Of a stretch of 64,000 bases of DNA, positions 63,085 through 64,000 are shown piece by piece. This DNA is from Sphingobacterium sp. lm-10 (lineage in GTDB: Bacteria > Bacteroidota > Bacteroidia > Sphingobacteriales > Sphingobacteriaceae): contig NZ_JAMJWC010000004.1 in the NCBI RefSeq assembly GCF_023554555.1, positions 1 to 64,000 of the forward strand, written 5' to 3'. The notes under the pieces were generated by a model. It saw only the letters and a program-made list of their open reading frames with translations. It ran no database searches and had not been told where the DNA came from. The translations under genes and the position numbers were made by a program. Position 1 is the stretch's first letter. Every line of letters starts with the position of its first letter.

Positions 63085-64000
63085 TTACTTAATCTCCTTA
63101 AAAGGCAAGTTCATATTCTGAAACATAAATGCCCATTTATCTACCTGCTCGGCAATTACCATTTCGGTCGACTTTCCGGCGCCGTGACCGGCTTTGGTTT
63201 CAATACGGATTAAGACCGGATTATCTCCGGTGTTGTACTGCTGCAAACGCGCGGCAAACTTAAAGGAATGTGCTGGCACTACACGGTCGTCGTGATCTGC
63301 GGTCATCACCATCGTAGCCGGATAAGCCGTATTGGCTTTCAAGGCATGGTATGGAGAGTATTTATGCAGGTACGAAAACATCTCTTCGCTATCTTCAGCA
63401 GTACCATAATCGAATGCCCAACCAGCACCAGCGGTAAATTTATTGTAGCGTAACATATCCAACACGCCTACCGCCGGAAATGCCACTTTGAATAATTCTG
63501 GACGTTGCGTCATCGCCGCACCAACTAAAAGACCCCCGTTGGAACCTCCCGCAATTGCCAGACGATCCGACGAAGTGAATTTCTCATTCACTAGGTATTC
63601 TGCTGCCGCAATAAAATCGTCAAATACATTTTGCTTTTGCAATTTAGTGCCTGCCAAGTGCCATTTCTCGCCATATTCACCGCCACCACGAAGGTTAGCC
63701 ACGGCGAATATCCCGCCTTGCTCCAACAATAAGATATTGCTAGTGCTGAATGATGGTGTTAGACTAATATTAAAACCACCGTATCCATACAATAAGGTCG
63801 GGTTGGTACCGTCTAGCTTCAGACCTTTCTTATGCGTAATGATCATCGGCACTTTCGTGCCATCTTTCGAGGTATAAAAGACCTGCTTTGACTCATATTT
63901 GTCCGCATCAAACAATACGCCTGAGCGTCTGTATTCTTCAGATGTTCCTTCCGTGATATTGTACTTAAAGATGGTCCCTGGATCCACGTACGAAGTGAAA
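63085..64000 (-). CDS. Prolyl oligopeptidase family serine peptidase (S9A), 5' part outside window
   Basis: The C-terminal catalytic half of a prolyl oligopeptidase; the N-terminal propeller and start codon lie beyond the right edge. The frame is open to the last base ([13 protein letters not shown] precedes the first methionine-like codon, a GTG at about 63987, which is not the start). Catalytic Ser in GGSNGG, Asp in DHDDRV and His in AGHGAG are all present, with [13 protein letters not shown] and the GYGGF oxyanion area. Cleaves after proline in short peptides. Ends in LPFKEIK. Confidence 0.95.
   Translation of the reverse strand, partial: FTSYVDPGTIFKYNITEGTSEEYRRSGVLFDADKYESKQVFYTSKDGTKVPMIITHKKGLKLDGTNPTLLYGYGGFNISLTPSFSTSNILLLEQGGIFAVANLRGGGEYGEKWHLAGTKLQKQNVFDDFIAAAEYLVNEKFTSSDRLAIAGGSNGGLLVGAAMTQRPELFKVAFPAVGVLDMLRYNKFTAGAGWAFDYGTAEDSEEMFSYLHKYSPYHALKANTAYPATMVMTADHDDRVVPAHSFKFAARLQQYNTGDNPVLIRIETKAGHGAGKSTEMVIAEQVDKWAFMFQNMNLPFKEIK

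Noticed and set aside
1..64000. CRISPR arrays, insertion sequences, phage or conjugative genes
   Set aside because: No regularly spaced repeats, transposase, integrase or terminal inverted repeats were recognised.

Overview
The window is a chromosomal segment of a Bacteroidota bacterium, most likely family Sphingobacteriaceae (Sphingobacterium/Pedobacter/Olivibacter relatives). Evidence: the -7 promoter element TAnnTTTG recurs upstream of genes (pnp, rpsO, rpsP, mrp, ccmB and others), Shine-Dalgarno sequences are mostly absent, and many phylum-typical families are present (DUF493, DUF4271, DUF2480, DUF3109, DUF5009, a GH92 mannosidase, lipoboxes with small residues before Cys). Almost all of it is ordinary core genome, densely packed, with perfect-stem terminators between many transcription units. 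I see no tRNA, rRNA, CRISPR array, insertion sequence or phage.

Layout. 0-5 kb: methionine aminotransferase, LacI regulator, secreted GH92 alpha-mannosidase, DUF493. 5-11.5 kb, mostly minus strand: pnp, rpsO, a DUF5009 membrane acyltransferase-like protein, rimM, a plus-strand lipoprotein gene, rpsP with a long acidic tail. 11.5-18 kb: an AddA/AddB-type helicase-nuclease pair. 18-25.8 kb: mdaB/LysR divergent pair, JmjC-like cupin, hemD with DUF4271, tag, hpt, and a GT51 glycosyltransferase fused to an AsmA-like region. 25.8-36 kb: mrp, Xaa-Pro aminopeptidase, a lipoprotein, PBP4-type dacB, malic enzyme-Pta, ruvA, free-Met-(R)-sulfoxide reductase, a WD40 protein, a small membrane protein. 36-41 kb: a his operon hisC-B-H-A-F-IE without hisG and hisD. 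41-45 kb: purC-STAS-rnz and phoH. 45-51 kb: SAM hydrolase, a coiled-coil membrane protein, an ABC exporter, YtxH, ccmB-ccmC-ccmD, a DUF6427-like protein. 51-61 kb: outer-membrane barrel-lptC, ppiD, DUF2480-DUF3108-DUF3109, ispB-terC, a secreted C1 peptidase.

The clearest accessory element is at about 61.0-63.0 kb. It is a two-gene toxin-antitoxin-like module: a 361-residue HTH protein followed one base later by a Doc/Fic-fold toxin. Half-sites CTAAAAT repeat across its promoter and the last ones form a perfect operator over the -7 box. A perfect 28-bp palindrome lies inside the first gene. The module sits beside a short minus-strand coding remnant, which suggests it landed in or replaced an older gene. 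Much of the remaining interest is regulatory: promoters that abut start codons (probable leaderless mRNAs), non-ATG starts (phoH, the outer-membrane barrel, the cupin), operator repeats at mdaB/LysR and lacI/GH92, and family-level residue losses (a cysteine-free AddB, Mrp without CxxC, a STAS domain with an acidic residue at the phospho-serine position).
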